DNA of 64,000 nt, from positions 287,540 through 351,539 of the forward strand of contig NZ_JAUAMC010000004.1 of assembly GCF_031010195.1 (NCBI RefSeq), given 5' to 3'. Each line of letters begins with the position of its first letter. Within the stretch, counting starts at the first letter, position 1. The notes under the pieces are model-generated. The model did not search any database. It worked only from the letters and a program-made list of their open reading frames with translations, and was not told the DNA's origin. This stretch comes from Halomonas sp. SpR8. Its GTDB lineage: Bacteria; Pseudomonadota; Gammaproteobacteria; Pseudomonadales; Halomonadaceae. Position numbers and translations under genes: made by a program. This document shows positions 35,134 to 44,303 of this stretch, piece by piece.

Positions 35134-37173
35134 ATGACAAGCACAGGCCTGCAATTCACCCTAACACTTCCCGGCGTTGATGATATCGCGGTGATTGACT
35201 TCACCCATCGCGAAGCGCTTTCCGAACCCTTTGAGCTGGTGCTCAATCTGGCCAGTCGAGATGGCAGCCTGAACGCGGCAGAGCTGCTGGATCGTGAGGC
35301 TGAACTGACGATCTGGCAGGATGGCGAACCGCTGCGCCGGGTGCACGGTATCGTTTGCGAGTTTGGCCGGGGCGACCGGGGACATCGGCGCACCTTCTAT
35401 TCTCTAGTGCTGCGCCCCGCGCTATGGCGGCTATCACTGCGTCACAACTCGCGGATTTTCCAGAAAGTCGATCCGCTCACCATCATTAATACCCTGTGCG
35501 ATGAGCGGGGTATTACCGATGTGGGATTTGCGGTCACTCGCGAGCTTGCCGAGCGTGAGTACTGCGTACAGTACCGTGAAACCGACCTCGCCTTTATTGA
35601 ACGCCTGGCCGCCGAAGAAGGCCTGTTTTACTTCCATGAATTTGCAGAGGGTAGCCATCGGCTGATCTTCGCCGATGATCCTCAGGTACTGACCAACCTC
35701 GGCGAACGCACTTACCACAGCCGTGCAGGCGGCACCGCGCCCAGCCGCCATGTGCGCAAACTGAGCCACACCGCCCGCGTTGCCACCGCCTCCGCCACGC
35801 TGAAAGACTACAGCTTTAAAAACCCCGCTTATGCGCAACTGCATGACCACCTGGGCCGCGATGTAGACGCTCATGGCCAGCAGACCGACTACGAACACTA
35901 CGACTACCCCGGCCGCTACAAGCAGGACGCCTCTGGCAAACCCTTTACCCGCATCCGCCTGGAACAGCTACGCCGCGAAGCCATCACCGCCAGCGCCGAA
36001 AGCGATCTTCCCGAACTGGCCCCCGGCCTGCGTTTTACGTTGATGGATCATGACATCGATAGCCTCAACCGCGATTGGCAGGCCATTGAAGTCAGCCACT
36101 TCGGTGAGCAACCCCAGGCGCTGGAAGAGGATGGGATGATTGTCGGTAAAGAGTCTCAGGGTGACGCCAACGGGATGACCCGCTACCACAACCAGGTCAC
36201 GTTGATCCCCGGCGACGCCCCCTGGCGAGCGACCCCTAACCCCAAACCTCGGGTCGATGGCCCCCAGGTCGCCTTTGTGGTCGGCCCGGAAGGCGAAGAG
36301 ATCCACTGCGACGAGCACGGCCGGGTCAAAGTGCAGTTCCCCTGGGACCGCTACGCCGAGCCCAATGACACGGCGAGCTGCTGGGTGCGGGTTGCCCAAG
36401 GTTGGGCGGGCGGCGGCTACGGCAGCATCGCTATCCCCCGGATCGGCCATGAGGTAATTTTGTCGTTCTTAGAGGGCGACCCCGACCAGCCGCTGATCAC
36501 CGGGCGGACCTACCACGCCGTGAATACCGCGCCGTACCCACTGCCGGAACACAAAACTCGCACCGTCATCCGTACCCAAAGCCACAAGGCCGACGGCTTT
36601 AACGAACTGCGCTTTGAAGACGAAGCGGGCGAAGAGCAGATCTGGCTCCACGCCCAGAAAGACCTGGAACTGCTCACCCTTAACGACCGCACCGAAGAGA
36701 TCCGCAACGACAGCCATCTCAAGGTGCACAACGACCGCATCAGCGAGATCGACAACGACGATCACCACACGGTGCACAACAACCGCCACACGAAGGTAGA
36801 CGGTGACGACCACCTGATGGTCGACGGCACCCGCCATGAAAAGGTCGGCCAAGCGCAGTTAATGGAAGCCGGGCAGGAGATTCATCACAAGGCGGGCATG
36901 AAAGTCGTCATCGAAGCCGGTGCGGAAATCACCCTCAAGGCCGGTGGCAGCTTCCTGAAAATTGACCCCAGTGGCGTCACCATTGTTGGCCCGCAGGTCA
37001 AGATCAACTCTGGGGGTAGCCCGGGTTCGGGCAGTGGGCAGGCCGCGCAGCCACCGCAGTTGCCGGTGGAGGTGGAGGCTCCGCCTAAATTTACGCCGGT
37101 AAAAGCACCGCAGCAGGCGGCACTCTTGCAGCAACAGGCGCTATGCCCCGTCTGTGAGGCGGCAAGTGAATGA
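35134..37173 (+). CDS. vgrG: T6SS spike protein VgrG
   Basis: Trimeric spike, 679 residues. The gp27-like part (about 1-370) contains IERLAAEEGLFYFHEF. The gp5 OB-fold contains DEHGRVKVQFPWDRYAEP and CWVRVAQGWAGGGYG. SHKADGFNELRFEDEAGEEQI leads into a beta-prism with many N-D/H repeats. There is no large C-terminal effector domain. It ends in a Pro/Gly-rich tail and LCPVCEAASE. Such tails often bind adaptor and effector, and the DUF4123 gene follows with an ATGA overlap. Confidence 0.96.
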   Translation: MTSTGLQFTLTLPGVDDIAVIDFTHREALSEPFELVLNLASRDGSLNAAELLDREAELTIWQDGEPLRRVHGIVCEFGRGDRGHRRTFYSLVLRPALWRLSLRHNSRIFQKVDPLTIINTLCDERGITDVGFAVTRELAEREYCVQYRETDLAFIERLAAEEGLFYFHEFAEGSHRLIFADDPQVLTNLGERTYHSRAGGTAPSRHVRKLSHTARVATASATLKDYSFKNPAYAQLHDHLGRDVDAHGQQTDYEHYDYPGRYKQDASGKPFTRIRLEQLRREAITASAESDLPELAPGLRFTLMDHDIDSLNRDWQAIEVSHFGEQPQALEEDGMIVGKESQGDANGMTRYHNQVTLIPGDAPWRATPNPKPRVDGPQVAFVVGPEGEEIHCDEHGRVKVQFPWDRYAEPNDTASCWVRVAQGWAGGGYGSIAIPRIGHEVILSFLEGDPDQPLITGRTYHAVNTAPYPLPEHKTRTVIRTQSHKADGFNELRFEDEAGEEQIWLHAQKDLELLTLNDRTEEIRNDSHLKVHNDRISEIDNDDHHTVHNNRHTKVDGDDHLMVDGTRHEKVGQAQLMEAGQEIHHKAGMKVVIEAGAEITLKAGGSFLKIDPSGVTIVGPQVKINSGGSPGSGSGQAAQPPQLPVEVEAPPKFTPVKAPQQAALLQQQALCPVCEAASE

Positions 37174-38075
37174 GTAGCTGGCCTCTAAGCGCTGGTTTAC
37201 AGAGCGGTGCATGGCACTGGCCTTTAGACCAGCGGGTCTACCTACTCCTGGACGGCGTACGCGTCGAGCAATTGGCGAGGCGGCTTTATGAATGGTCGGC
37301 AGAGTATCGACTCGATGCAGATTTGATTTATGCGGGCACTCCGTTGGCAGAGGTCAGTGACGTATCCCCGTGGCTTATCGCGTTGCCGAATACTCACCAT
37401 CCCGTCTTGCAGGCCTTTTTAACGCAAGGTGCGGATAAAGAGTGGGGGTATCTTATTGAAAGTCAGGCATCGCTTGAAGATGTTGGCAATCACCTGCGCC
37501 AACTGTTGCAAGTGCGCCACCCCTCCGGCGTCGCCATGTGGCTGCGTTTAGCCGACCCCGCCGTGATCGCAGCGCTTTTGCCCGACCAAAGCACTCCGGC
37601 CATGGTGCCGTGGGGGCCTATTGAAGGCCTGGTGTACCCAGATGCGGTAGCCAGCGAATGGGTTAAAAGCACTCCCAAAAGTGTCGACGAATTACCCGTC
37701 GCGATTTCCTCGAATGGCTATCTACTCAATGAAACGCAGGTGAGTCGCTTACAAGCATGCGATAAACGTCGCGACTTGCGTACGCTGCTGCATTTTGTTG
37801 AAAAGCACTGTCCAGAGTGGCTGCTACCGGTGGAGCAACGTGAACGATACGACCTGCTGGCAGCGCTGACGCAATCTGCACGTGGGTATGGCTTTACCAA
37901 TCCGCGCCAGTGGGGGCTGCTGTGCACGCTCTTTTCGCGCGAGCGTTGCACTAGCTGGTCAGCATTAAGCGAGCAGGCTCCCGAGCTCCACGCCTGCTTA
38001 ACGACTGCAGAAGCGTCGCCCTCTGAACGACTTAAAACCGCCTTCACCATTTCTTCTTACTCTGAGACGACATAG
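37170..38075 (+). CDS. DUF4123 effector adaptor (TEC/TAP type)
   Basis: Chaperone or adaptor that loads a specific effector onto VgrG. 301 residues. The DUF4123 domain is in the N-terminal half: VYLLLDGVRVEQLARRLYEW, the LDADLIYAGTPLAEVSDVSPWL block, then WGYLIESQASLEDVGNHLRQLL and MWLRLADPAV. The C-terminal half is helical and unassigned. It lies between vgrG and the effector gene, the typical arrangement, which implies that it serves the 1158-residue protein downstream. Confidence 0.88.
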   Translation: MSSWPLSAGLQSGAWHWPLDQRVYLLLDGVRVEQLARRLYEWSAEYRLDADLIYAGTPLAEVSDVSPWLIALPNTHHPVLQAFLTQGADKEWGYLIESQASLEDVGNHLRQLLQVRHPSGVAMWLRLADPAVIAALLPDQSTPAMVPWGPIEGLVYPDAVASEWVKSTPKSVDELPVAISSNGYLLNETQVSRLQACDKRRDLRTLLHFVEKHCPEWLLPVEQRERYDLLAALTQSARGYGFTNPRQWGLLCTLFSRERCTSWSALSEQAPELHACLTTAEASPSERLKTAFTISSYSETT

Positions 38076-38087
38076 GGAGTTTGTCAT

Positions 38088-41000
38088 ATGTCTGCGTTTG
38101 AGCGCCCCACTGATGACCGGGACGACGGTGCACTTGCCGCCCACGAACTCCCCTGCCGGGATAGCGAAGATGGCGCCACCTGCCCACTTCTTCAAGGCAA
38201 GGTTCAACTGCTGCCACTACGCTATGGCCTGGTTGAGGAACTCGAACCGGGATGTCCCACGCCCTATGCCCTGAGCGCCCGGCCGCTGGGCCTTCGTTTG
38301 CTGCGCAATGGCTATCTCTACATACTCGACGGAGAGACGAAGGAACTCGCCGAGTACGAGTTTCGTGACCAGGGTGACACGATCAAAGGTGGCAAGCTCG
38401 ACTACGAAACCGACCGAACGCTCTACGTCTGCTTTTCGGAGATCCAGTGGACGGACGCCAAACGCGCCCAGGTGCAGGAAAGCGAAGAAGATCGCGATGC
38501 CTTTATGCAGGCGGTTAATCTTGAAGGAGCCAACCCTGTTTCCGGCGGTGGTGAGCATCTGATCACCACCGCCCAGGCAGAAGCATGGGTAGCCGAGTTT
38601 GCAGAGGATGCCGCGCTAGAGGTGCCAGAAGAAGGCTATGAACAGGAAAGCGAAGCCTATCACTGGGAAAATGACCACTATTACCACAAAACGCGTTTAG
38701 GCAAGCTGCTAGATCAGCATGAGGTCGAGGACCGCGACGAGTGTCTCTGCCTGATAGTCCGCGATGATCTTGGCGTGATGCGTGATTTGGCGCAGTTTCA
38801 GGATAACGTGGTGGGGTGGATAGAGCAGTGGGCCACTGAGAATGAGGGGCGTACCGAGCGGGATTACATGCTGGCCTGCTATATAGAGTCGCTCTCTCAA
38901 CTGAACGAAGCTTCGTTAGATGATATGCGCCAGGTGTCTGATGACCTTACCGTTCAGGCGATGTTGGACGAAGTTGGCGCGATGGAGGAGCCACGGAAAA
39001 GTGAGGTTCGGCAGGAGCTGCTTGATTTTCTCAATCAGGAGAGTAATACCGGTAGGTTGCCACAGTCCTACGACCCGGACTTACCCGAGGATCTTAAAGA
39101 TCGCCTTGACGACATCCGTGACGATTCGAGTCTCACTAATTCGCGTACAATCGTCGATCAATTAAATAGCGAAGTGCATGGCTACTACCTCAAAGAGAGT
39201 CTTGGCGATAGCCTAGGGAGCGACTTTCTAGATCGCCATGGCGAGGCGTTGCTCTCGATGAAGCAGGGGCACAACGAGCGACTCAAGGCCCTGCTAAAAG
39301 GCAGTAAAATTGGAGAGCGAGGCATTAATGACCTGATTGAACGGGAGGCTATGGATGATTTTCTCGCTAAGCAACGCTCCCGCTTGCAGCGCTGGAATAC
39401 CTTGCTGGATGCTATCTCGGATGATCGCGCCGATATGCTATGCAATACACGCTTCCATAACGCTGCCTGGTATTTTGATGCCCAGGTTGACGACCAGGTA
39501 CTTGTAGGCTTCAAGGCCCAGTACGGCTGCTTGAAAGACATCTGCCGCAACGACGAGGTAACGGAGCGGATAGCCGATTGGTTGGAGGGCGCACCGTACT
39601 ATGATAGACCGCTGTTCCATACGCTGCCGCTTGCTGAACAGAATGATTTCATCGGCCAGTACTCTACCATTGCGAATGCTGGCTACGGCACCTTGCTCAA
39701 GCTGGATGATTTACGCAGTGAGCTGATGTCCCTTGAGTCGGGGCAGTTACCCGCAGTTGATACACTGCCCGAGAATACTCAGGTTATTGCCGATAGTGCC
39801 CATCAAACCTTGGGGCCCGCTATCTCGCGGGGAATCGCCCACGTTATGGATGAGTTTTATCAGAGTATCGACCGTCACTCGATGCCTGATATTGAGGAGC
39901 TGTTCCGGCGACTGCCCAAGGCTCTACCGGCGAGGATTCTGGATGCCGCCCAGCGTACAGGGGCCAGTTTTGTGGTGGCGTCTCGTCAGGAGCTAGAGAG
40001 TTTCCGTCGCACTATGCAGCGTGTCTTGGCGCTGCGTGAGGAGCTCGATACTACCCGTAGGCGCCGCAATCAAGTGAAAGCAACCGCCGGGCACCGCTCC
40101 CCAGAGGCTCAACGCCTGCTTAATGAATTCAAGCGCCTTCGCCAGGAACTACAAACGGTGCATGAACCCGCTCTCGCGCGAGCTCTCAGCCCGATAGAGG
40201 AACTTCCTGAAAATAGTGTACGTATCGCAGGTGCGGCCCCTGGACGTGCGGCCCTTACCTTGGTGCTGCCCGCAGCCCAGCAGACCGAGGTGGGCGGGCT
40301 GATTCGCAATTTACGCCAAGGCGTTGCGGCAGCGCCTAGGGTAAATCTGGCTGGAGATGGGCTGGGGCTTTTGGTGTTTGCGGCTCAGTTTTCAGTCTTG
40401 AACAGCTCCGTAAAAATGTTGGTAGAAAATTATCTTAATGGTGGAGAACGTGATTGGACTCCTGTTTTAAAGAGTTCTGTCGCGACAGGCAGTGCTGGAT
40501 TTCTAGCTGCTCAGGGAATTATGGATACTGCACTCAGTGCTAGGTCAAACGTGCTTGCTACTGCCTTGGACGTTCCTGGTGCTCAAGGGGTGAGTGCCTC
40601 CCTTGGAAGGCTGCATGTTTTTCTTGGTGGTTTTACATACTTCTTTGGCGCTTTTGCAGCGTATTCAAGTTTTTCTAACCGCCACGGAACATGGCAGGAA
40701 GCTGTGCGTAGCGGTAACCGTAGTGCTCAGAGTGCTGCCATGGGCAGTTTGGTCGGTGCAGGAGGCATGTTGGGCGCCAATGCTTATGGGCTAGTCAACA
40801 CCCTGCATACAGGCTTTTCTGTAGCGTTCCGGGGTGTTGAATGGGCCGCTGCCGGCACTCGCCTGGGAGCGGTATTTTGGCGTTTTAACCTTGCTGGGGG
40901 CTTGTTTAGCGTACTCGAGTTAGGCGGTAGCTGGCTCTATAACCACTACAGCATCAGCCGTCATGACGAATGGCTACTGTCAACGCCTTGGAGCCAGGAT

Positions 41001-41564
41001 GCCTCTAAGGCCGGCAATGATACGCTTGAAAGGTATCAGGCGAGGTTACAAGAGATTGCCCAGGCGCCCAAAGTCAATGTCAGTATTGAAGAAGCTGATA
41101 GCTGGTGGCGGAGGCAAATAAACGGACCAGAATCGGTCGATTTTAAACTTGTCTTACCTATCAGCCTGCAGGACCTCACGGCACCGTTTGGCGGCAAAGC
41201 GCCGGTGCGTCTTTCCCTGGGCGGCTACCAGGTGCAACCTGAAGATGGTGGGCGAGATTATCGGCCTGAGCGCTGGGTGACGGCTACCGATAAAATCGTG
41301 GAAAGCTTGACGCTTGCTGATAAAGCGCCACTCGCGTTTGCCCTGCCTCGGCCCGAGCCATTGAGCTCAATATCGGCGCGCCCCACCCATAATGTTTTTG
41401 CCGTTCGGCTGGAAGTGCTGGGCAGCGATGGCCAGTATCAGGCTAATGATTATCATATTTACGTGTCGCCTGCTGGCGGCGGAGGGGACTACACACCATC
41501 GGATGTTGCTATTCGTGGCGAGGAAGCCCCCTGGCGATACATTGATCCCCTTCTTTTTACTTGA
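38088..41564 (+). CDS. VasX-like membrane-active T6SS effector
   Basis: 1158 residues. The N-terminal block CPLLQGKVQLLPLRYGLVEE...SARPLGLRLLRNGYLYILDG is the N-terminal signature of VasX / BTH_I2691-type T6SS toxins. A long acidic, helical middle part follows (about 140-720). From about 750 the protein turns hydrophobic and Gly/Ala-rich, with several candidate membrane helices (around 755-780, 805-820, 845-865, 890-960), as in pore-forming colicin-like toxins. The DNA is distinctly lower in GC there. It has its own ribosome site (GGGAG) and sits behind its presumed adaptor. Membrane permeabilisation is inferred from family and hydrophobicity. Confidence 0.82.
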   Translation: MSAFERPTDDRDDGALAAHELPCRDSEDGATCPLLQGKVQLLPLRYGLVEELEPGCPTPYALSARPLGLRLLRNGYLYILDGETKELAEYEFRDQGDTIKGGKLDYETDRTLYVCFSEIQWTDAKRAQVQESEEDRDAFMQAVNLEGANPVSGGGEHLITTAQAEAWVAEFAEDAALEVPEEGYEQESEAYHWENDHYYHKTRLGKLLDQHEVEDRDECLCLIVRDDLGVMRDLAQFQDNVVGWIEQWATENEGRTERDYMLACYIESLSQLNEASLDDMRQVSDDLTVQAMLDEVGAMEEPRKSEVRQELLDFLNQESNTGRLPQSYDPDLPEDLKDRLDDIRDDSSLTNSRTIVDQLNSEVHGYYLKESLGDSLGSDFLDRHGEALLSMKQGHNERLKALLKGSKIGERGINDLIEREAMDDFLAKQRSRLQRWNTLLDAISDDRADMLCNTRFHNAAWYFDAQVDDQVLVGFKAQYGCLKDICRNDEVTERIADWLEGAPYYDRPLFHTLPLAEQNDFIGQYSTIANAGYGTLLKLDDLRSELMSLESGQLPAVDTLPENTQVIADSAHQTLGPAISRGIAHVMDEFYQSIDRHSMPDIEELFRRLPKALPARILDAAQRTGASFVVASRQELESFRRTMQRVLALREELDTTRRRRNQVKATAGHRSPEAQRLLNEFKRLRQELQTVHEPALARALSPIEELPENSVRIAGAAPGRAALTLVLPAAQQTEVGGLIRNLRQGVAAAPRVNLAGDGLGLLVFAAQFSVLNSSVKMLVENYLNGGERDWTPVLKSSVATGSAGFLAAQGIMDTALSARSNVLATALDVPGAQGVSASLGRLHVFLGGFTYFFGAFAAYSSFSNRHGTWQEAVRSGNRSAQSAAMGSLVGAGGMLGANAYGLVNTLHTGFSVAFRGVEWAAAGTRLGAVFWRFNLAGGLFSVLELGGSWLYNHYSISRHDEWLLSTPWSQDASKAGNDTLERYQARLQEIAQAPKVNVSIEEADSWWRRQINGPESVDFKLVLPISLQDLTAPFGGKAPVRLSLGGYQVQPEDGGRDYRPERWVTATDKIVESLTLADKAPLAFALPRPEPLSSISARPTHNVFAVRLEVLGSDGQYQANDYHIYVSPAGGGGDYTPSDVAIRGEEAPWRYIDPLLFT

Positions 41565-41578
41565 TTTAAGGCTCCCCT

Positions 41579-42712
41579 ATGTCGGCCAAACAAAATCCAA
41601 CGCCGCGCCCTGATATCCTACGGCCCCACCGGGCTGGTGATATTGAGTCCTTTCCAGGTGGCAAGGTTATTTACCTGTCGCCGTCTCCTTTGCCCACAAA
41701 ATCCGCACCTCTGGATTTCAACCAGGCGATTGGGGAAGTGAACGATGCCTATTTGGATTTCGGAGGCAGCCTTCCCACGCCCTTCACTTGGCAGTTCACG
41801 TTAGGCATACCCTTTATAGGTTTTTTAATGTTGGTTTTTGTTATCCCAATGTTGGGGGGGGGGCTAATGTGGATAACAGGAAAGGATATCGCACTATTTT
41901 ACGTAGGGATTGCTGGGCTCTTTAATGAGGTATTTGCTCAGGCCGTAGTGTTCTCGACATTGGTATTACTATTAGCCTTAGTGATTAAAGCCCACTACCA
42001 CTTTAAGTTCCGCGAGGCTGTGCCGACTCGCTTCCACCGCCAGCGCCGCGAGGTAGCTTTTGCGCCGGGCGACGGAAAGCAGCCTATCATCGTGCCCTGG
42101 GAGAGCGTGGCGGCCTGGGTGACTGAGGCGCAGGGTATGACGCAATACGGTGTGCAGCGTCAGTATGGCTTGGGGATAGGCTTTATCGAGCCTGAAACAG
42201 GGCAGCAGCACTTCCTGGAATTATCACAGCCCGGCATGCCCTTGGCGTTGGGGCTTTGGGAAGCGGTGCGGGCTTATATGGAGTACGAGGTCAACACCCG
42301 CGAGGAACTCCAAGACCCGCACGGGCTGCATCGCCCCGGTGATCCGCCCTACGAGGGCGTGCACACCTTCCACAATGCCCGGAGCCGGTTGCACCGCCGC
42401 TACCGCGAGGGCGACATCGGCCTGTTTACGGTCACCATGTGGTACCTATGGCACATTCTCGACCTGTGGACGATACCTTTCCATCTTGCCGAATGGGAAA
42501 TAAGCACCATCCAAAAAGCCGGTCAGAAGACGCTACCAGCGAGTCTTGATCAGTGGTCGCAACCCCTGCCCGAAGAACAGTGGGCTAAGCCCAGCGCAGA
42601 GATCACGCGCCTCTCGGCGGAAGTCAGGCAGCGCCACGCGAAACAGCCAAACCGGCCGATCACCGCCATCTTCGCCGAGGTCTATGCAGAAGAAGCACGA
42701 CTTTCGAACTGA
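41579..42712 (+). CDS. Membrane protein next to the effector, DUF6708-like, possible immunity protein
   Basis: 377 residues, 14 bases after the effector stop. Two or three hydrophobic segments (about 75-100, 103-140) are followed by a soluble part with RFHRQRREVAFAPG and VPWESVAAWV, then another hydrophobic stretch near 283-300. The pattern recalls DUF6708 proteins, which occur beside T6SS toxins; this is recognition from memory. A membrane immunity protein would suit a pore-forming toxin. The membrane part is low in GC and holds a run of ten G (41854-41863). An accessory effector is the alternative. Confidence 0.6.
   Translation: MSAKQNPTPRPDILRPHRAGDIESFPGGKVIYLSPSPLPTKSAPLDFNQAIGEVNDAYLDFGGSLPTPFTWQFTLGIPFIGFLMLVFVIPMLGGGLMWITGKDIALFYVGIAGLFNEVFAQAVVFSTLVLLLALVIKAHYHFKFREAVPTRFHRQRREVAFAPGDGKQPIIVPWESVAAWVTEAQGMTQYGVQRQYGLGIGFIEPETGQQHFLELSQPGMPLALGLWEAVRAYMEYEVNTREELQDPHGLHRPGDPPYEGVHTFHNARSRLHRRYREGDIGLFTVTMWYLWHILDLWTIPFHLAEWEISTIQKAGQKTLPASLDQWSQPLPEEQWAKPSAEITRLSAEVRQRHAKQPNRPITAIFAEVYAEEARLSN
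41854..41863 (+). repeat. Poly-G tract of ten inside the presumed immunity gene
   Basis: Ten consecutive G encode the Gly run in MLGGGLMW. A change in length by one would frameshift the gene at about residue 95. Confidence 0.85.
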
Positions 42713-42846
42713 GGTAGAGAGTTCTACGGCTGGAACGGTCAGGGGGATTTTAGTAGCTATATTCTATAAAGCTATAAGAACTGCCCAATAAAGAATTTTC
42801 CGCGCTCTACCGCTATCGTTAGGCTTATAACTATTGTCCATGTCTT

Positions 42847-42880
42847 CCAAAAGCGCCTGTTTGTTAACAGACGCTTTTGG
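42847..42880 (+). promoter_or_regulatory. Leader hairpin upstream of the YeeE/YedE transporter
   Basis: Inverted repeat CCAAAAGCG-C-CTGT / ACAG-A-CGCTTTTGG with a 6-base loop: 13 pairs with one C/A mismatch. It ends 19 bases before the start codon and has no T run after it, so it is not a normal terminator. It could be an operator or a translation-control hairpin. Confidence 0.55.
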
Positions 42881-42899
42881 TGCTGCTAAAGGTGAATGT

Positions 42900-44111
42900 A
42901 TGTCTACAACGAGGGTTGCTGCGCCGCAGAGCTATCGTGTGCCGCTGATAGCCACTGCGGCGATTGTGCTGGGCGCGCTGATTATTGGGGTGGTGTTTGA
43001 AGCCAATATTGGCCTGCTGATGATTGTTGGTGGGCTATTTGGCATGGTGTTGTATCACGCTGCGTTTGGTTTTACCTCGGCGTGGCGGGTATTTATTACC
43101 GAGCGACGGGGGCGTGGCCTGCGTGCGCAGATGGTGATGCTGGCGATTGCCGTGGTGCTGTTTTTCCCGGCCTTAGGGGCAGGCACTCTGTTTGGTAACG
43201 AGGTGTCGGGCTTTGTGGCGCCGATTGGTATCTCTGTGCTGGTAGGGGCGTTCCTGTTCGGTGTGGGCATGCAGTTGGGCGGCGGCTGTGCCTCGGGCAC
43301 GCTGTTTACTGCGGGCGGTGGTAACGCTCGTATGCTGATTACACTGGTATTCTTTATTGTTGGCTCAGTGATAGGCTCCGCGCATTTTGCCTGGTGGCAG
43401 AGCTTGCCAGCCTTTCAACCGGTATCGCTGGTCAACGTCGCCGGGGTTAGCGGGGGAATAGCGATTAGTCTCGTGCTGTTTGTCGCTATTGCGGCGTTTA
43501 CCTGGATGATGGAGAAGCGTCGCCATGGACAGCTAGAGCAGGCGCCGATCGTCGATAAGCATGGCTACGAGCGTTGGCTGACGGGGCCTTGGCCGTTAGT
43601 GGCGGGCGCCGTAGCGCTGGCGCTACTGAACTTTGCCACTTTGGCGCTGGCGGGCCGCCCTTGGGGAATTACCTCGGCGTTCGCGCTGTGGGGCGCTAAA
43701 AGCTTTGAGCTGGTGGGTGGTGATGTCAGCCAGTGGGGCTATTGGCAAGCACCGGGTAATGCGGCAGCCCTTGAAGCTAGCGTATGGAGCGATATTACTA
43801 CGGTGATGAACGTGGGCATTATGCTTGGCGCGCTGGCCGCGGCAAGCTTGGCTGGGCGCTTTGCACCTAACTTCAGAATTCCGTTGAAATCTATTTTAGC
43901 CGCAATCATCGGCGGCCTAATGCTCGGTTATGGGGCGCGCTTGGCTTACGGTTGCAACATTGGTGCTTACTTTAGCGGTATTGCCTCTGGCAGCCTGCAC
44001 GGTTGGGTGTGGCTGGTGGCCGCGTTTGCGGGCAACATGGCCGGCGTTAAGCTGCGGCCGTTCTTCTTCGCCGGTGTAGAGGGGCGCAAGCCCACCGCTA
44101 AAACTTGCTAG
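42900..44111 (+). CDS. YeeE/YedE family transporter (thiosulfate uptake type)
   Basis: Inner-membrane protein of 403 residues with about nine to eleven hydrophobic segments. The two family cysteine motifs are present: GGGCASGTLFTAGGGN near residue 130 and YGCNIGAYFSGIASGSLHGW near 365. In characterised TsuA/YeeE proteins these cysteines conduct thiosulfate. The substrate here is inferred as thiosulfate or a related sulfur compound. The ATG at 42900 is preferred over an upstream in-frame ATG (42834) because the leader hairpin lies between them and GGTG precedes it. There is no TusA-like partner gene next to it. Confidence 0.87.
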   Translation: MSTTRVAAPQSYRVPLIATAAIVLGALIIGVVFEANIGLLMIVGGLFGMVLYHAAFGFTSAWRVFITERRGRGLRAQMVMLAIAVVLFFPALGAGTLFGNEVSGFVAPIGISVLVGAFLFGVGMQLGGGCASGTLFTAGGGNARMLITLVFFIVGSVIGSAHFAWWQSLPAFQPVSLVNVAGVSGGIAISLVLFVAIAAFTWMMEKRRHGQLEQAPIVDKHGYERWLTGPWPLVAGAVALALLNFATLALAGRPWGITSAFALWGAKSFELVGGDVSQWGYWQAPGNAAALEASVWSDITTVMNVGIMLGALAAASLAGRFAPNFRIPLKSILAAIIGGLMLGYGARLAYGCNIGAYFSGIASGSLHGWVWLVAAFAGNMAGVKLRPFFFAGVEGRKPTAKTC

Positions 44112-44145
44112 GGGATCGCGAGATCGCTTGTTAATACCCGCAATA

Positions 44146-44184
44146 CGCTTTGGTTTAGCCCTGCTAAATCGAGGCGTTTTTTTT
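44146..44184 (+). terminator. Rho-independent terminator behind the YeeE/YedE gene
   Basis: A 13-bp stem CGCTTTGGTTTAG / CTAAATCGAGGCG with some G-T pairs, a CCCTG loop, then eight T (44177-44184). Confidence 0.85.
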
Positions 44185-44260
44185 ATCATCATGGCCTCTC
44201 TCTTCCACCTTTGTCGCAGTAGCATGTTACATTACGCTCAAACGCCGCGAACGCCCGATG

Positions 44261-44277
44261 TTGCTGCATTGCAGCAG
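44261..44277 (+). promoter_or_regulatory. Short hairpin in the maeA leader
   Basis: TTGCTGC / GCAGCAG with an ATT loop, 26 bases before the maeA start. It could influence translation. Nothing more can be said. Confidence 0.3.
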
Positions 44278-44303
44278 TGATTGACATAAAAAAGAGAGTG
44301 CTT

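Noticed and set aside
36469..36852. 127-codon minus-strand frame opposite the VgrG beta-prism repeats
   Set aside because: Its Val/Asp repeats mirror the N-D/H repeats of VgrG on the other strand. No independent coding evidence.
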